From Candidatus Albibeggiatoa sp. nov. NOAA (lineage in GTDB: Bacteria > Pseudomonadota > Gammaproteobacteria > Beggiatoales > Beggiatoaceae), in the NCBI GenBank assembly GCA_025800385.1, contig JAOXRS010000123.1:1-64000 (forward strand): a stretch of 64,000 nucleotides of DNA, given 5' to 3'. The notes beneath the pieces are model-generated. The model searched no databases and was not told the origin of the DNA. It saw only the letters and a list, made by a program, of their open reading frames with translations. This document shows, piece after piece, positions 29,307-39,500 of the stretch. How positions within the stretch are numbered: position 1 is the first letter of the stretch; each line of letters starts with the position of its first letter. Both the position numbers and the translations under genes were made by a program.

Positions 29307-30587
29307 TTAAAGCATTTTAAATACTGCTTCTGCCGCATCTAAAGTGTGTTCAAGATCAGCATCACTGTGCACTGAAGAGACAAAGCCCGCCTCAAACGCA
29401 GATGGTGCGAGATAAACACCCTTGTCCAACATTGCATGGAAGAATGTTTTAAATCGCTCCGCATCACATTGCATCACTTGATCGAAATTAGTCACCGCAA
29501 CGGATTCCGTGAAAAATAAGCCCATCATGCCACCGACTGATACACCCGTCATTGGGATATTGGCTTTTTGGGCACGTTCTAACATAGATTGAACAAAATT
29601 TGCGGTTTTCTGAGTTAAATCAGTAAAGAAGTCTGGTTGGCTGATAATGTCTAAAGTGGTTAAACCCGCTGCCATTGCAATGGGATTACCTGACAATGTG
29701 CCTGCTTGATACACAGCCCCTAGTGGCGCGATATGTTGCATGATTTCTTTTTTACCACCAAATGCACCCACAGGCATACCACCACCGATTACTTTACCCA
29801 AACAAGTTAAATCAGGAGTGACATTAAATAAACTTTGCGCACCGCCTAAAGCTACACGGAAACCTGTCATCACTTCATCAAAAATCAATACGCTACCATA
29901 TTGGTCACAGATGGCACGCAAGCCTTGTAAAAAGCCTTCTTGTGGCAGAATACAATTCATATTTCCTGCAACAGGTTCGACGATAATTGCAGCAATTTGG
30001 TCACCCATTTCAGCAAATACTGTTTTAACCTGTTCAATATCATTATAATTTAAAGTTAAAGTATGTTCGGCAAGTGATGCTGGTACACCGGGGCTATTAG
30101 GTAAACCTAAAGTAAGCACACCAGAACCTGCTTTGACTAATAAAGAGTCAACGTGACCGTGATAACAGCCTGAGAATTTAACAATTTTATCTCGTCCTGT
30201 ATAACCCCGCGCTAAGCGAATGGCTGTCATGGTGGCTTCTGTACCTGAATTCACCATACGCACTAAATCAATGGAAGGCACGAGTTCACACACTTTTGCT
30301 GCAACTTTGGTTTCAATTTCAGTTGGCGCGCCATAGCTTAAACCATTTTTCACTGCGTCTTGTACTGCTGAAATTACTTTAGGGTGGGCGTGACCTGCAA
30401 CCATTGGCCCCCATGAACCAACATAGTCAATATAACGTTTGCCTTCACTATCGTATAAATATGCTCCTTCAGCCCGTTGAATAAAAACAGGGTCGCCGCC
30501 AACGCCTTTAAACGCGCGAACAGGTGAATTAACGCCTCCGGGGATATAGTGTTGTGCGGTTTCGAAGAGTTCATGTGCTGTGGTCAT
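29307..30587 (-). CDS. hemL: Glutamate-1-semialdehyde 2,1-aminomutase
   Basis: This 426-residue PLP enzyme makes 5-aminolevulinate for tetrapyrroles by the C5 pathway. Class III aminotransferase features are visible: [18 protein letters not shown] at the N-terminus, the [13 protein letters not shown] block, [33 protein letters not shown] (PLP Asp) and the Schiff-base Lys in [17 protein letters not shown] (about residue 265). Length and start match the family; a weak AGGATGA lies before the ATG. It is monocistronic. Confidence 0.98.
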   Translation of the reverse strand: MTTAHELFETAQHYIPGGVNSPVRAFKGVGGDPVFIQRAEGAYLYDSEGKRYIDYVGSWGPMVAGHAHPKVISAVQDAVKNGLSYGAPTEIETKVAAKVCELVPSIDLVRMVNSGTEATMTAIRLARGYTGRDKIVKFSGCYHGHVDSLLVKAGSGVLTLGLPNSPGVPASLAEHTLTLNYNDIEQVKTVFAEMGDQIAAIIVEPVAGNMNCILPQEGFLQGLRAICDQYGSVLIFDEVMTGFRVALGGAQSLFNVTPDLTCLGKVIGGGMPVGAFGGKKEIMQHIAPLGAVYQAGTLSGNPIAMAAGLTTLDIISQPDFFTDLTQKTANFVQSMLERAQKANIPMTGVSVGGMMGLFFTESVAVTNFDQVMQCDAERFKTFFHAMLDKGVYLAPSAFEAGFVSSVHSDADLEHTLDAAEAVFKML

Positions 30588-30716
30588 AGGTCATCCTTTA
30601 CTTGAAATGCCAAAAACTGCAGCTCATTAAACGTGATATAGCGGATAAAATCAAGAATGCCTAAAGAATGAAATCTAGTCATTATGCCGTAAAGTATTAA
30701 AAATGAACATTTCCAT

Positions 30717-31184
30717 TTACCAACGATGTTCCCATGCAATAGGCTTATCTTTCCGCACCTTTAGCTCAAGTAAAATAGGGGTATCTTTAGGTGGTAATGC
30801 TTTATATTTAAAAGATAATCGTCCTGTGTAAATAAGCGTTTCTTTTTGTAACAAGCGCAAATTATCGATATGCACATAAACAGGAAATTTATTATATCCC
30901 CCAACCGTCTGTTGCTCTTTATCTATAAATGCTACTAGTTGTTTTGGGTCATAATGAATTCTTTTATCTAGTTTATTTTTAACAGTTACTTTAAATTTTA
31001 ATACTTCACGGGTGCAGAATACCCAACAACCTTTAGTCCGCTTAGCAGGTGTTACTGTTACTTGAATGACTTCAGTTTCAACTCGATCAATAGACCATGA
31101 ATAGTATTCAGCAAATATCTCTTGATAAAGGTAAATGCTAAACACCAAAGTTAAAAAAGCAAAAAATACTTTAGCTATCATCAT
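30717..31184 (-). CDS. Hypothetical membrane-anchored protein
   Basis: About 155 residues with one N-terminal transmembrane anchor (KVFFAFLTLVFSIYLYQEIF) and a periplasmic domain of alternating beta strands with two Cys (GCWVFCTREV) followed by a rather basic C-terminus. I do not recognise a family. A TTG four codons upstream (31196) is an alternative start; the ATG pair at 31184 is preferred on codon type, although no Shine-Dalgarno is clear. It lies alone between hemL and the cytochrome b561 gene. Confidence 0.65.
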   Translation of the reverse strand: MMIAKVFFAFLTLVFSIYLYQEIFAEYYSWSIDRVETEVIQVTVTPAKRTKGCWVFCTREVLKFKVTVKNKLDKRIHYDPKQLVAFIDKEQQTVGGYNKFPVYVHIDNLRLLQKETLIYTGRLSFKYKALPPKDTPILLELKVRKDKPIAWEHRW

Positions 31185-31211
31185 CAAAGTATTCAAAATA
31201 ATTTGCCTTTA

Positions 31212-31258
31212 CAACTAAAGAAACCAACATACATACAGCATGTAAATAAGTTGGCTTT
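31212..31258 (-). terminator. Probable terminator of the cytochrome b561 / MFS unit
   Basis: On the minus strand AAAGCCAAC and GTTGGTTTC form a stem with one G-U pair, with an inner ACAT/ATGT extension, and are followed by the short T-rich run CTTTAG. It lies 9 bases beyond the b561 stop. Confidence 0.55.
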
Positions 31259-31267
31259 GTTGATAAA

Positions 31268-31855
31268 TTAATTACCTACCGTCATTTTGCGTAGTGTATT
31301 GTCTTTTTTAACAAAGTGATGATATAAAGCGGCAGCCGCGTGACCTAAAATCAGTATCCATACCAACCATTTGCCCATGATTTCTTTATGAATAAAATCG
31401 ATAGGTTTTTCAAATTCTTTAAATGAAATACCTAACCCATTGGTAACCAGCGATTCATACAATTGGGTGCTTTCAAATTTCACTATATCAAAGATGAAAA
31501 AGAACTCTGTGTTTACGGACGTACCGATATAACCTGTCACAGGCATGATAATCATCACAGCATACAGCGCGTAATGACCTGCATGTGCTGCCATGTGTTC
31601 TAATTTTGTGCCGGGTTCTAACTTGGGTGCGGGATTTGTCAGCCGCCAAAAAATACGCAGAAAAACCACCACAGCTACTGTCATCCCAATCGATAAATGC
31701 AGTTGCAGCGCGCTCCAGTTTTCAGGTGTTTTTGCCTCTGTAAACCAATGCCGATAATACACACTGACATACGCGCCAAGAAACAATAACGCCGTGATCC
31801 AATGCAACCATTTTGCAACTGAGCCATAGCTATCTGCTGTATTTCTCATTTTCAT
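31268..31855 (-). CDS. Cytochrome b561 family membrane protein
   Basis: This 195-residue inner-membrane protein has four transmembrane helices and the family signature SVAKWLHWITALLFLGAY near residues 10-28. His ligands for two b hemes lie in helices 1, 2 and 4 (LQLHLSIG, AGHYALYAVM and ILGHAAAALYHHF). The last motif is diagnostic of bacterial CybB-like superoxide/quinone oxidoreductases. It follows the MFS gene by nine bases and is probably cotranscribed with it, though a functional link is unclear. Confidence 0.93.
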   Translation of the reverse strand: MKMRNTADSYGSVAKWLHWITALLFLGAYVSVYYRHWFTEAKTPENWSALQLHLSIGMTVAVVVFLRIFWRLTNPAPKLEPGTKLEHMAAHAGHYALYAVMIIMPVTGYIGTSVNTEFFFIFDIVKFESTQLYESLVTNGLGISFKEFEKPIDFIHKEIMGKWLVWILILGHAAAALYHHFVKKDNTLRKMTVGN

Positions 31856-31864
31856 AAAAAGCTC

Positions 31865-33103
31865 CTATTTGTATGCTTTTGCATAATTGAACGGACCGAC
31901 ATAGTTGATAAACAGTAAAATGCTTAAGCCACCAAACGCGGTGAACATGAAACCGAATACCAATGGAAAAATAGAATTGTCGTACATCAAACCGATAAAG
32001 CTGCCAATCGCAACTGATAGCAATGTTTGAGCGGAGGAAATGACTGATGAGGCTGTACCTGCAATATGGCCTAAAGGATTGAGTGAGAGCGTATTCATAT
32101 TGCCCATCAAAATGCCCAGATTAAAAAACACAATACTCAAATAGGTCATTAATACGATCAATGTTGGTTGTGCGGAAAAATGGCTAATATAGACATAAAA
32201 AAATAGGGATGTTGTAAATACCATGGCTAAAGCGAATAAGCATAGTTGTTCCATGCTAAATAATTTCAGTAAGCGAGAATTGAGATATGAGGCAATTCCC
32301 ACTGAGAACGCCAAGCCGCCAAATGCAATCGAAAACAAGTCACCTAACTCATATTGAATTTGTAGGATTTGTTGTGCTGAGTTTAGGTAGCCAATAAAGC
32401 CACCAAAGGTTAAACCTGACGCAATGGTATATAAACGGCTGGTTGGATGGGTTAATGATTCCTTGATTGCTTCAAAAGTAGTGGTCAATGAAAATGCTGA
32501 TCGGTTTTCACGGGATAATGTTTCTTGTGCCCGCAAATCGAACCAAGTCAGACTTGCAAATGAGACGATGAGCAAAAATAGAAAAATCGCTTGCCATTGA
32601 AAAAATAATAATATGCCTTGACCGATGGAAGGTGCAATGGTGGGTACGATAATAAAAATGCTGGTAATCAATGACATGACTTTTGCCATTTCTTTGCCTT
32701 CGAATTTATCGCGGATCATTGCCATTGAAACCACTCGGCACGATGCTGCTCCAAAGCCTTGGATTAATCGCCCCAGTAGCATGACATCAAAACTGCTTGA
32801 AAATAGAGAGATGATTGTTCCAATAATAAAAATGCCTACACCAAGGTTAAGCGTTGTTTTTCGGCCGTAAGTATCTGAGAGTGGCCCATACACCATGAGT
32901 CCCAATGACATGCCGATAAAGACACTGGATAGTAATAATTGGTTGTCGTTAGCATTGTTTTGATCGACACCAAGGCTTGAGCCGATTTGTGATAAAGCGG
33001 GCAATATTGCATCAATGGAGAGTGCTAGTAACGACATAATCAATGCCATCATGGTAACGAATTCAATACCTTGTGCACCACGATTTGGCAGGGTTTGTGA
33101 CAT
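31865..33103 (-). CDS. Bcr/CflA-family MFS multidrug efflux transporter
   Basis: The 412-residue protein has 12 predicted transmembrane helices. Motif A of the drug-H+ antiporters is visible in loop 2-3 (GPLSDTYGRKTTL), and motif C-like residues follow (GFGAASCRVVSMAMIRD, typical of Bcr/CflA). It exports bicyclomycin-, chloramphenicol- or sulfonamide-like compounds in other species. A MarR-type regulator remnant lies divergently beside it, and the dimodular peptide synthetase lies just beyond, so it could be the exporter or self-resistance pump of that product (inference only). The ATG at 33103 is placed by family alignment. Confidence 0.93.
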   Translation of the reverse strand: MSQTLPNRGAQGIEFVTMMALIMSLLALSIDAILPALSQIGSSLGVDQNNANDNQLLLSSVFIGMSLGLMVYGPLSDTYGRKTTLNLGVGIFIIGTIISLFSSSFDVMLLGRLIQGFGAASCRVVSMAMIRDKFEGKEMAKVMSLITSIFIIVPTIAPSIGQGILLFFQWQAIFLFLLIVSFASLTWFDLRAQETLSRENRSAFSLTTTFEAIKESLTHPTSRLYTIASGLTFGGFIGYLNSAQQILQIQYELGDLFSIAFGGLAFSVGIASYLNSRLLKLFSMEQLCLFALAMVFTTSLFFYVYISHFSAQPTLIVLMTYLSIVFFNLGILMGNMNTLSLNPLGHIAGTASSVISSAQTLLSVAIGSFIGLMYDNSIFPLVFGFMFTAFGGLSILLFINYVGPFNYAKAYK

Positions 33104-33204
33104 AAATTTACCTAATTAGAAGTGAATAACAACAGCAGATATTGTGCAAATTGTTAAAAAATAAAGGCTTTGATCTGAGGATAAGGTTTTGTTAATTCTA
33201 CTAC

Positions 33205-33465
33205 TTGCCACAGATTACTGAGTTTGCTACCAGCATATGCATGTATGGCTTTATACGGTTTGGGATGCGGAATACAGTCGTTTATTTCACCTGCGGTCAT
33301 GATAATTTTGTCATTGATATTACGGATGTGGGTGTGGAGAAACTGGCCGCCGCTTTAGAAACCATGGCTTCTGTGGCTTATCCTTTAATGGATCAAACCT
33401 TTACTGCTGAAGAATGTGAAACCTTAACCCATTTACTTGAAAAGCTTGGGGCGCAGTTTAATTAA
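33205..33465 (+). pseudogene. Truncated MarR-family regulator (C-terminal remnant)
   Basis: The frame encodes about 86 residues from a TTG. Its C-terminal half (ITDVGVEKLAAALETMAS, then FTAEECETLTHLLEKLG) has the spacing of the last helices of MarR regulators (LTxxGxxLxxA, then LSxEExxxLxxLLxKL). The winged-helix DNA-binding half, about 90 residues upstream, is missing, and the first 30 residues here match nothing I know. It is divergent to a Bcr/CflA pump, the usual place for a MarR repressor, so the pump may now be unregulated. It could still be a small expressed protein. Confidence 0.5.
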
Positions 33466-33498
33466 CAGGTTGCTTTGATAAAGTTTGTATATTTTGCA

Positions 33499-33532
33499 AG
33501 AGCCAACCCATCAATAAAAATAAGTTGGCTCT
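33499..33532. terminator. Hairpin between the MarR remnant and the peptide synthetase
   Basis: A perfect 9-base inverted repeat, AGAGCCAAC (33499-33507) and GTTGGCTCT (33524-33532), lies between convergent genes. T-runs are poor on both sides, so it is a plausible bidirectional terminator. The sequence AAATAAGTTGGCT is shared with the hairpin at 31212-31258. Confidence 0.5.
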
Positions 33533-33544
33533 GCTTAAAATGGG

Positions 33545-36500
33545 TTATGATTGATTGCGCATATAATGTCGTAAACGTTGACTCAAGCTTTCGACGTGTG
33601 GTTCATAAAACATACTGAAATGTGTGCCTGCATTCCATTCTAAATTGAAAGTGCTGGATGTAAATGGATGCCAATCCCAATCAGCATTTTGTACATAATC
33701 CTCATTTGATTGATCTTCAGCTCGGATTAACACAATCGGCGCATCGATTTTACCTTGCGGTTGGTAATGCAATTGTGCATGAATTTCAGCTTTGAAACTT
33801 TTCACTGTGGCTTTTAATTGTGCAATATCCGCATCGGGCGCGAAGAATAATTGACGTTGTTTTAAATATTGCATCACCAATTCATAAGCCTGCTCTAAAT
33901 CTGCTTGCTCATGTAGTTGGTCTTTAGTCAGTTCGATTTCGGTTTCCGTTAATACTTTCAACACCTCAACGATGCTCCATAGCCAATCAGTTTCGTTCCA
34001 GTCAGCGGTTGGATTATGTTGTGGTTCAACGCTGGGCGCAGTACTATCGAGAATCACCAACATCGCCACGGTGTGACCTTGTTGCTCCAATTGTCTGGCC
34101 ATTTCAAACGCAACTTTACCGCCGAAACAATGCCCAACTAAATAGTAAGGATTGTGTGGTTGCGCAGTTTGCAATTCTCGTATGTGATAGGATGCCAACA
34201 CTTCAATGCTATCTGGGGTTTCAGTTTTGCCATCTAACCCCGGTGGTTGTAAGCCATAAAATGGTTGATCTTGTCCCAAATGCGCCGCCAAGTTGTATAA
34301 ATACAATACATTGCCACCTGCTCCGGGTAAGCAAAATAATGGTGATCGGTTGCCTTGGGCTTGAATGGGAATCAAAGTTGGCCATATTTGCTGTTGCTGT
34401 TCACGGATCACATCCGCTAATTCGGCAATGGTCGCGCCTTTGAATAAGGTGGCAATCGGCAAATGACGATCAAATTGCTGTTGAATCAAACTCATCAGCC
34501 GCACTGCCAACAGTGATTGTCCGCCCAAAGTAAAGAAATTGTCATGAATCCCAATCGGTTGCACATTTAACACTTGTTCCCAAAGTTGGGCTAATTGCAA
34601 TTCGACCATATCGCGCGGGGCTTGGTAGGTTTTCGCTAACAACGCATCAGGGGCAGGCAAGGCTTTGCGGTCAATTTTGTTATTTGGGGTCAACGGCAAA
34701 GCATCCAACACCATCAACGCTGCAGGCAACATATAATCTGGCAATCGCTGTTTTAACCAATCTTGCAAGGCTTCCACGGCTAGTGCTTGGCTCAACGTGA
34801 CATAAGCAATCAAGCGGGGGGTATTCTCGGGATCATGCAATAACACAATCGCTTCTTTGACTGAGGGATGTTGCATTAACGCCTGTTCAATTTCAGATAA
34901 TTCAATACGGAAGCCGCGCAATTTTACTTGATGATCGATACGCCCTAAATATTCAAGATTGCCATCGGGTAGCCATCGCGCCAAGTCACCTGTTCTGTAT
35001 ATCCGTTCTGGTTGACCAAACAATTCAACATCGATAAATTTTTCTGCGCTTAAATCATCCCGACCCAGATAACCCCGCGCCAAGCTGTTCCCCGCCAAGC
35101 ATAATTCACCCGCAATACCTAATGCCACAGGTTGTTGGTTGCTATCAAGAATATATGTTTGATAATTGGATAATGGTTTACCAATCGGGATATTGTCCAC
35201 ATTATCATCGACACGGTAATACGTTGCGACCACGGTTGCCTCGGTAGGCCCGTATGTATTGAGCAATTGTGCTTGTTGCCCAAAAGTTTGCTGCCATTGT
35301 TGCACGCGTTGCAATGACGCTGCTTCACCGCCAATAATCACGGTTTTCACCGACTCAGGCCAATAAGGGTGATTGTCTTCACTGCTTATCAATTGTTGCC
35401 AGTAAGCGGTGGGTAAATCCAGTACTGTGATCTGTTTAGCTTGGCAAGTTTGTAGGAAATGCTGCTCGGTATCCATCATGTCAGGCGTGCGTAACACCAA
35501 TGTACCGCCTTGGGTCAGCACAGGGAAAATCTCCTCAACTGCGGCATCAAAATTGATCGAGGCAAATTGTAATACACGATCTTGCTGTGTGATGGGGTAA
35601 TTGTTCACCGCCGCTTGAACGAAATTATTTAAACCACCTTGTTCAATCATTACCCCTTTTGGTTTGCCTGTTGAACCCGAGGTATAAATCACATACGCCA
35701 AATGCTCAGCACTGACTGTACTCTTTGGATTGGTGGAGGCTTGTTGTGCCTGTGGATTTTGATCTAAGCAGATGATTTGGGCGGTGGTTGCTGGTAAGCG
35801 TTGGCGCAAATTGGAATCTGTGACCAAAATCGATAATTGTGCATCTTCCAGCATAAATGCCAAACGTTGAGTGGGATAATTCGGATCAAGCGGTAAATAT
35901 GCCCCACCTGCTTTGAAAATCCCCAATAATCCGACTAACATGTCTAACGAACGCTCCAAGCATATCCCGACGACAGTATCAGCTTGCACGCCTAAGCTTT
36001 GTAAATAATGGGCTAATTGGTTGGCGTGTTGATTAAGCTGTTGATAGGTCAATGATTGTTCAGCGAATTCAACTGCAATGGCATCAGGTGTGGCGGCAGC
36101 TTGTTGTTCAAATTGTTGATGTACACATGTTGGCACGATCTCGCTGGTGGTTTGTGTCCACGCTAAAAGTTGTTGCTGCTCATCGGCGGTCATCATCGGG
36201 ATTTGATTTAATTGGCGCGATGTGTCTAAAATGCCTTGGAGTAAGGTTTGCAAATGTTCCATCATGCGAACCATACTGTGGTGCTGGAATCGGTGGGTTG
36301 CATAAGCCAATTTAAAGCTGATCGTTTCACCGCTAATAAAAGTTGCCAAAGTTAGCGGATAATTGGTTTTTTCTAAAAATTGCACCTCGCTGATACTTAA
36401 GCCGCCTAAATCCATATTACGCAAAGACTGGTCAATCGGGTAATTTTCAAATACCAATAAACTGTCAAATAATGGCGCACCGCTATCAATTTCGCTCCAG

Positions 36501-39500
36501 CCTTGAATATCAACCAATGGCGTGAAGCTATAAATATCGCGCTGTAATTGTTGGGTTTGTAAATCTTGCAACCATGGCAATACTTCGGTATCTGTTGACA
36601 CGTTAACCCGCACAGGCAAAGTATTGATAAATAAACCCACCATCGTATCCACGTCGACTAAATCTGCAGGCCGTCCCGATACCGTTGCACCAAATACCAC
36701 ATCAGATTCAGCACTATAACGGCTTAACAATAATGCCCACGCACCTTGCACTAAAGTGTTTAAAGTCAGTTGTTGGGTTTGGGCTAATTGGCGTAAGGCT
36801 TGACTGGTATCCACATCTAAACTGAAATCATATTCAATATAATCATGCTGTTCGCTGACAACAGTGTCCGCACGTAGCGAAGTTGGCGCAGAAAAATCAG
36901 CCAGTTGTTGTTGCCAAAATGTTTGTGCAGCGGCTTTGTCTTGTTGTTGCAACCAAGCGATGTAATGTCGATAAGCGTGCTCTGGTTCGAATGAAACGTT
37001 TTTCCCTTGGGTAATATTGGCGTAAGCGGTGGCGACATCTTTCAACACCAACGATAAGCACCAACCATCCAGTAGCAAATGATGGAAACTCCACACCAAT
37101 TGATAGCATTCATGATCGAGCTGTAACAAAGCAAACCGTATTAACGGGGCTTGCTGTAAATCAAAACCTTGTGTTTGGTCGGCTTGTAAAAAAGTCTGTA
37201 ATTGTTGGGCTTGCTGCGCTGGATTGAAATCACGCCAATCATGTTGCTGCCATGGTAAATTGACGCTAGGCAAAATCAACTGTAACGGCTGCTCTAAATC
37301 TTGCCAGCGGTATTGTGCACGTAAAATCGCATAACGTTCAGTGACTTGTTGCCAAGCGGTTTGAAATGCGTCGACATTCAACTCACCTTGTAAACGCAAG
37401 CATAATTGCTCGAAATACATCCCAGAATCAGGTTCATACAATGTGTGGAATAACATACCTTGCTGCATCGGCGATAATGGATACACATCATCCAGTTGTT
37501 CAATAAATTCATCAAGCTGGGTTTGTTGCAATTGAGCCAGTGGAAAATCCGAAGGGGTATAACTGCGCGAGGTAGGCAATTGGCAATGGCTGATTAAATC
37601 TTGCAAAGCTTGGATAAAGTCGTGCGCGACCCGTTGAATGGTTTCCGCTTGAAAATGTGCTGCACTGTAATTCCATTCTAGGCATAATTCACCATCATTG
37701 ATAAACGCATCGATTTCGATTAAATGAGCCATCGGATTGCTTGCACCACGGGTTAAACTGGTGTCTTCATCGGCTAAGCCTAAAAATGGTGCTTGGTTAA
37801 ATTGCTGAAATTGTCCTAAATAATTAAAGCTGATTTGTGGTTTTGGTGCATCGCTTAAGGCAGATTCTGGGTGCAAATATTTCAATGCGCCGTAATCAAT
37901 GCCTTTGTTTGGAATGCTGCGCAATTGCTCTTTAACCGCTTTCAACGCTGAACCCAATTGTTGGCTGATGCCTGTCAAATCCAAATGTACAGGGAATAAA
38001 CTGGTAAACCAGCCCACGGTTCGCGACACATCCATATTGCTGAATAAATCCTCGCGTCCATGCCCTTCTAAATCAATCAAGACATGCTCTTCTCCCGTCC
38101 ACGCGGCAACACTTTGCGCCAACGCAGTTAATAACACATCATTGATTTGGGTTCGATACGCTTGCGGTACATCATTGAGCAAAGCTTGAGTGTATTGAGC
38201 ATCCAGCGCAATTTGTACTTTGGGCGGGGTTGGATTATCCAGCGGCAACGAGGCAATCGGTTTGTCAATCTGCCATGATGCTGGATTCACTTCATCGGAT
38301 AGCGCGTAATTGCCTAATTGTTTTGCCCATTGGCGCATAGAGCTGGTTTTAGGTGGTAAATTAATCGCTTCATCACGGTTGAGTTGTTGATAAATCTGTA
38401 CGAAATCTTCCAGTAAAATCCGCCAAGATACGCCATCAATCGCCAAATGATGCACCACGATAAATAAACGATTCGGCTGTTCATCACCCATTTTAAATAA
38501 TGCCATCCGTAAAAGCGCACCTTGTTGTAAGTCAAAGCTGGTTTGTAATTGATCGGCCATGGTTTTGATCTGTTGGGTTTGTTCAGTAGAATTGAGATCG
38601 GATAAATCATAAATGCTGAACAACTCACTGATATCATTAATACCTGCAAACCATTGTTTTATAGATTGATCTGTGAATTGGAAGTTTAAACGCAGTGCGT
38701 CGTGATGTTGTAATAAATGTTGCAGAATTTGCTCAATATGTTCCGCGTCGAGTTGTGGCGATACTTGTAATAAAACCGCTTGATTAAAGTGATGGGCTTC
38801 GGGTAATTGCTGCTGAAAAAACCAGTGTTGAATTGGGGTTAACGGTAATTCGCCAGTGAGTATGCCTTGTTCGGTTTGTATCGAGGTGGTTTGCTTGGCG
38901 TGTTTGGCTAATTCGGCAATGGTCGGATATTCAAATAATTGGTCGGGGCCGAGTTCTAAACCCATTTGGCGAGCGCGGGACACAATTTGAATACTGATAA
39001 TTGAGTCGCCACCCAGTTCGAAGAAATTATCTTCAATTCCCACTTTCGGACGATTTAAAACCTCTGCCCAAATCTTGGTTAAACTATTTTCCGCTTGGGT
39101 TTTCGGCGCAACAAATCTGTCTTCAGAGAGTTTATGACTGACAGAAATCTGTGACAATACGCGGCGGTCAACTTTGCCATTGGGATTGAGCGGTAATGAT
39201 TGCAATAATACAAATGCTGATGGAATCATATAATTGGGCAGTTTGTCCTTTAAATGCTCGCGTAAACGCTGGGTTAACGTCCGTTGTAACATGCTCATAA
39301 TGCCGTTTTTTTCTAATAAATCTCTCACGCTTTGATCTAATTGAGTTTGCACTTCAGGATTCAAGTGAAACATTAAGCCTACTTCTGCCCCACGCTTCCA
39401 ACGCACTTCACTGTTTAAACGACTGATTTCAGCTTCAAATGGTAGCTGTAATTGCAAATTAAATTGTTGACCGATCTCAAATGGCAAATCATCACCATGC

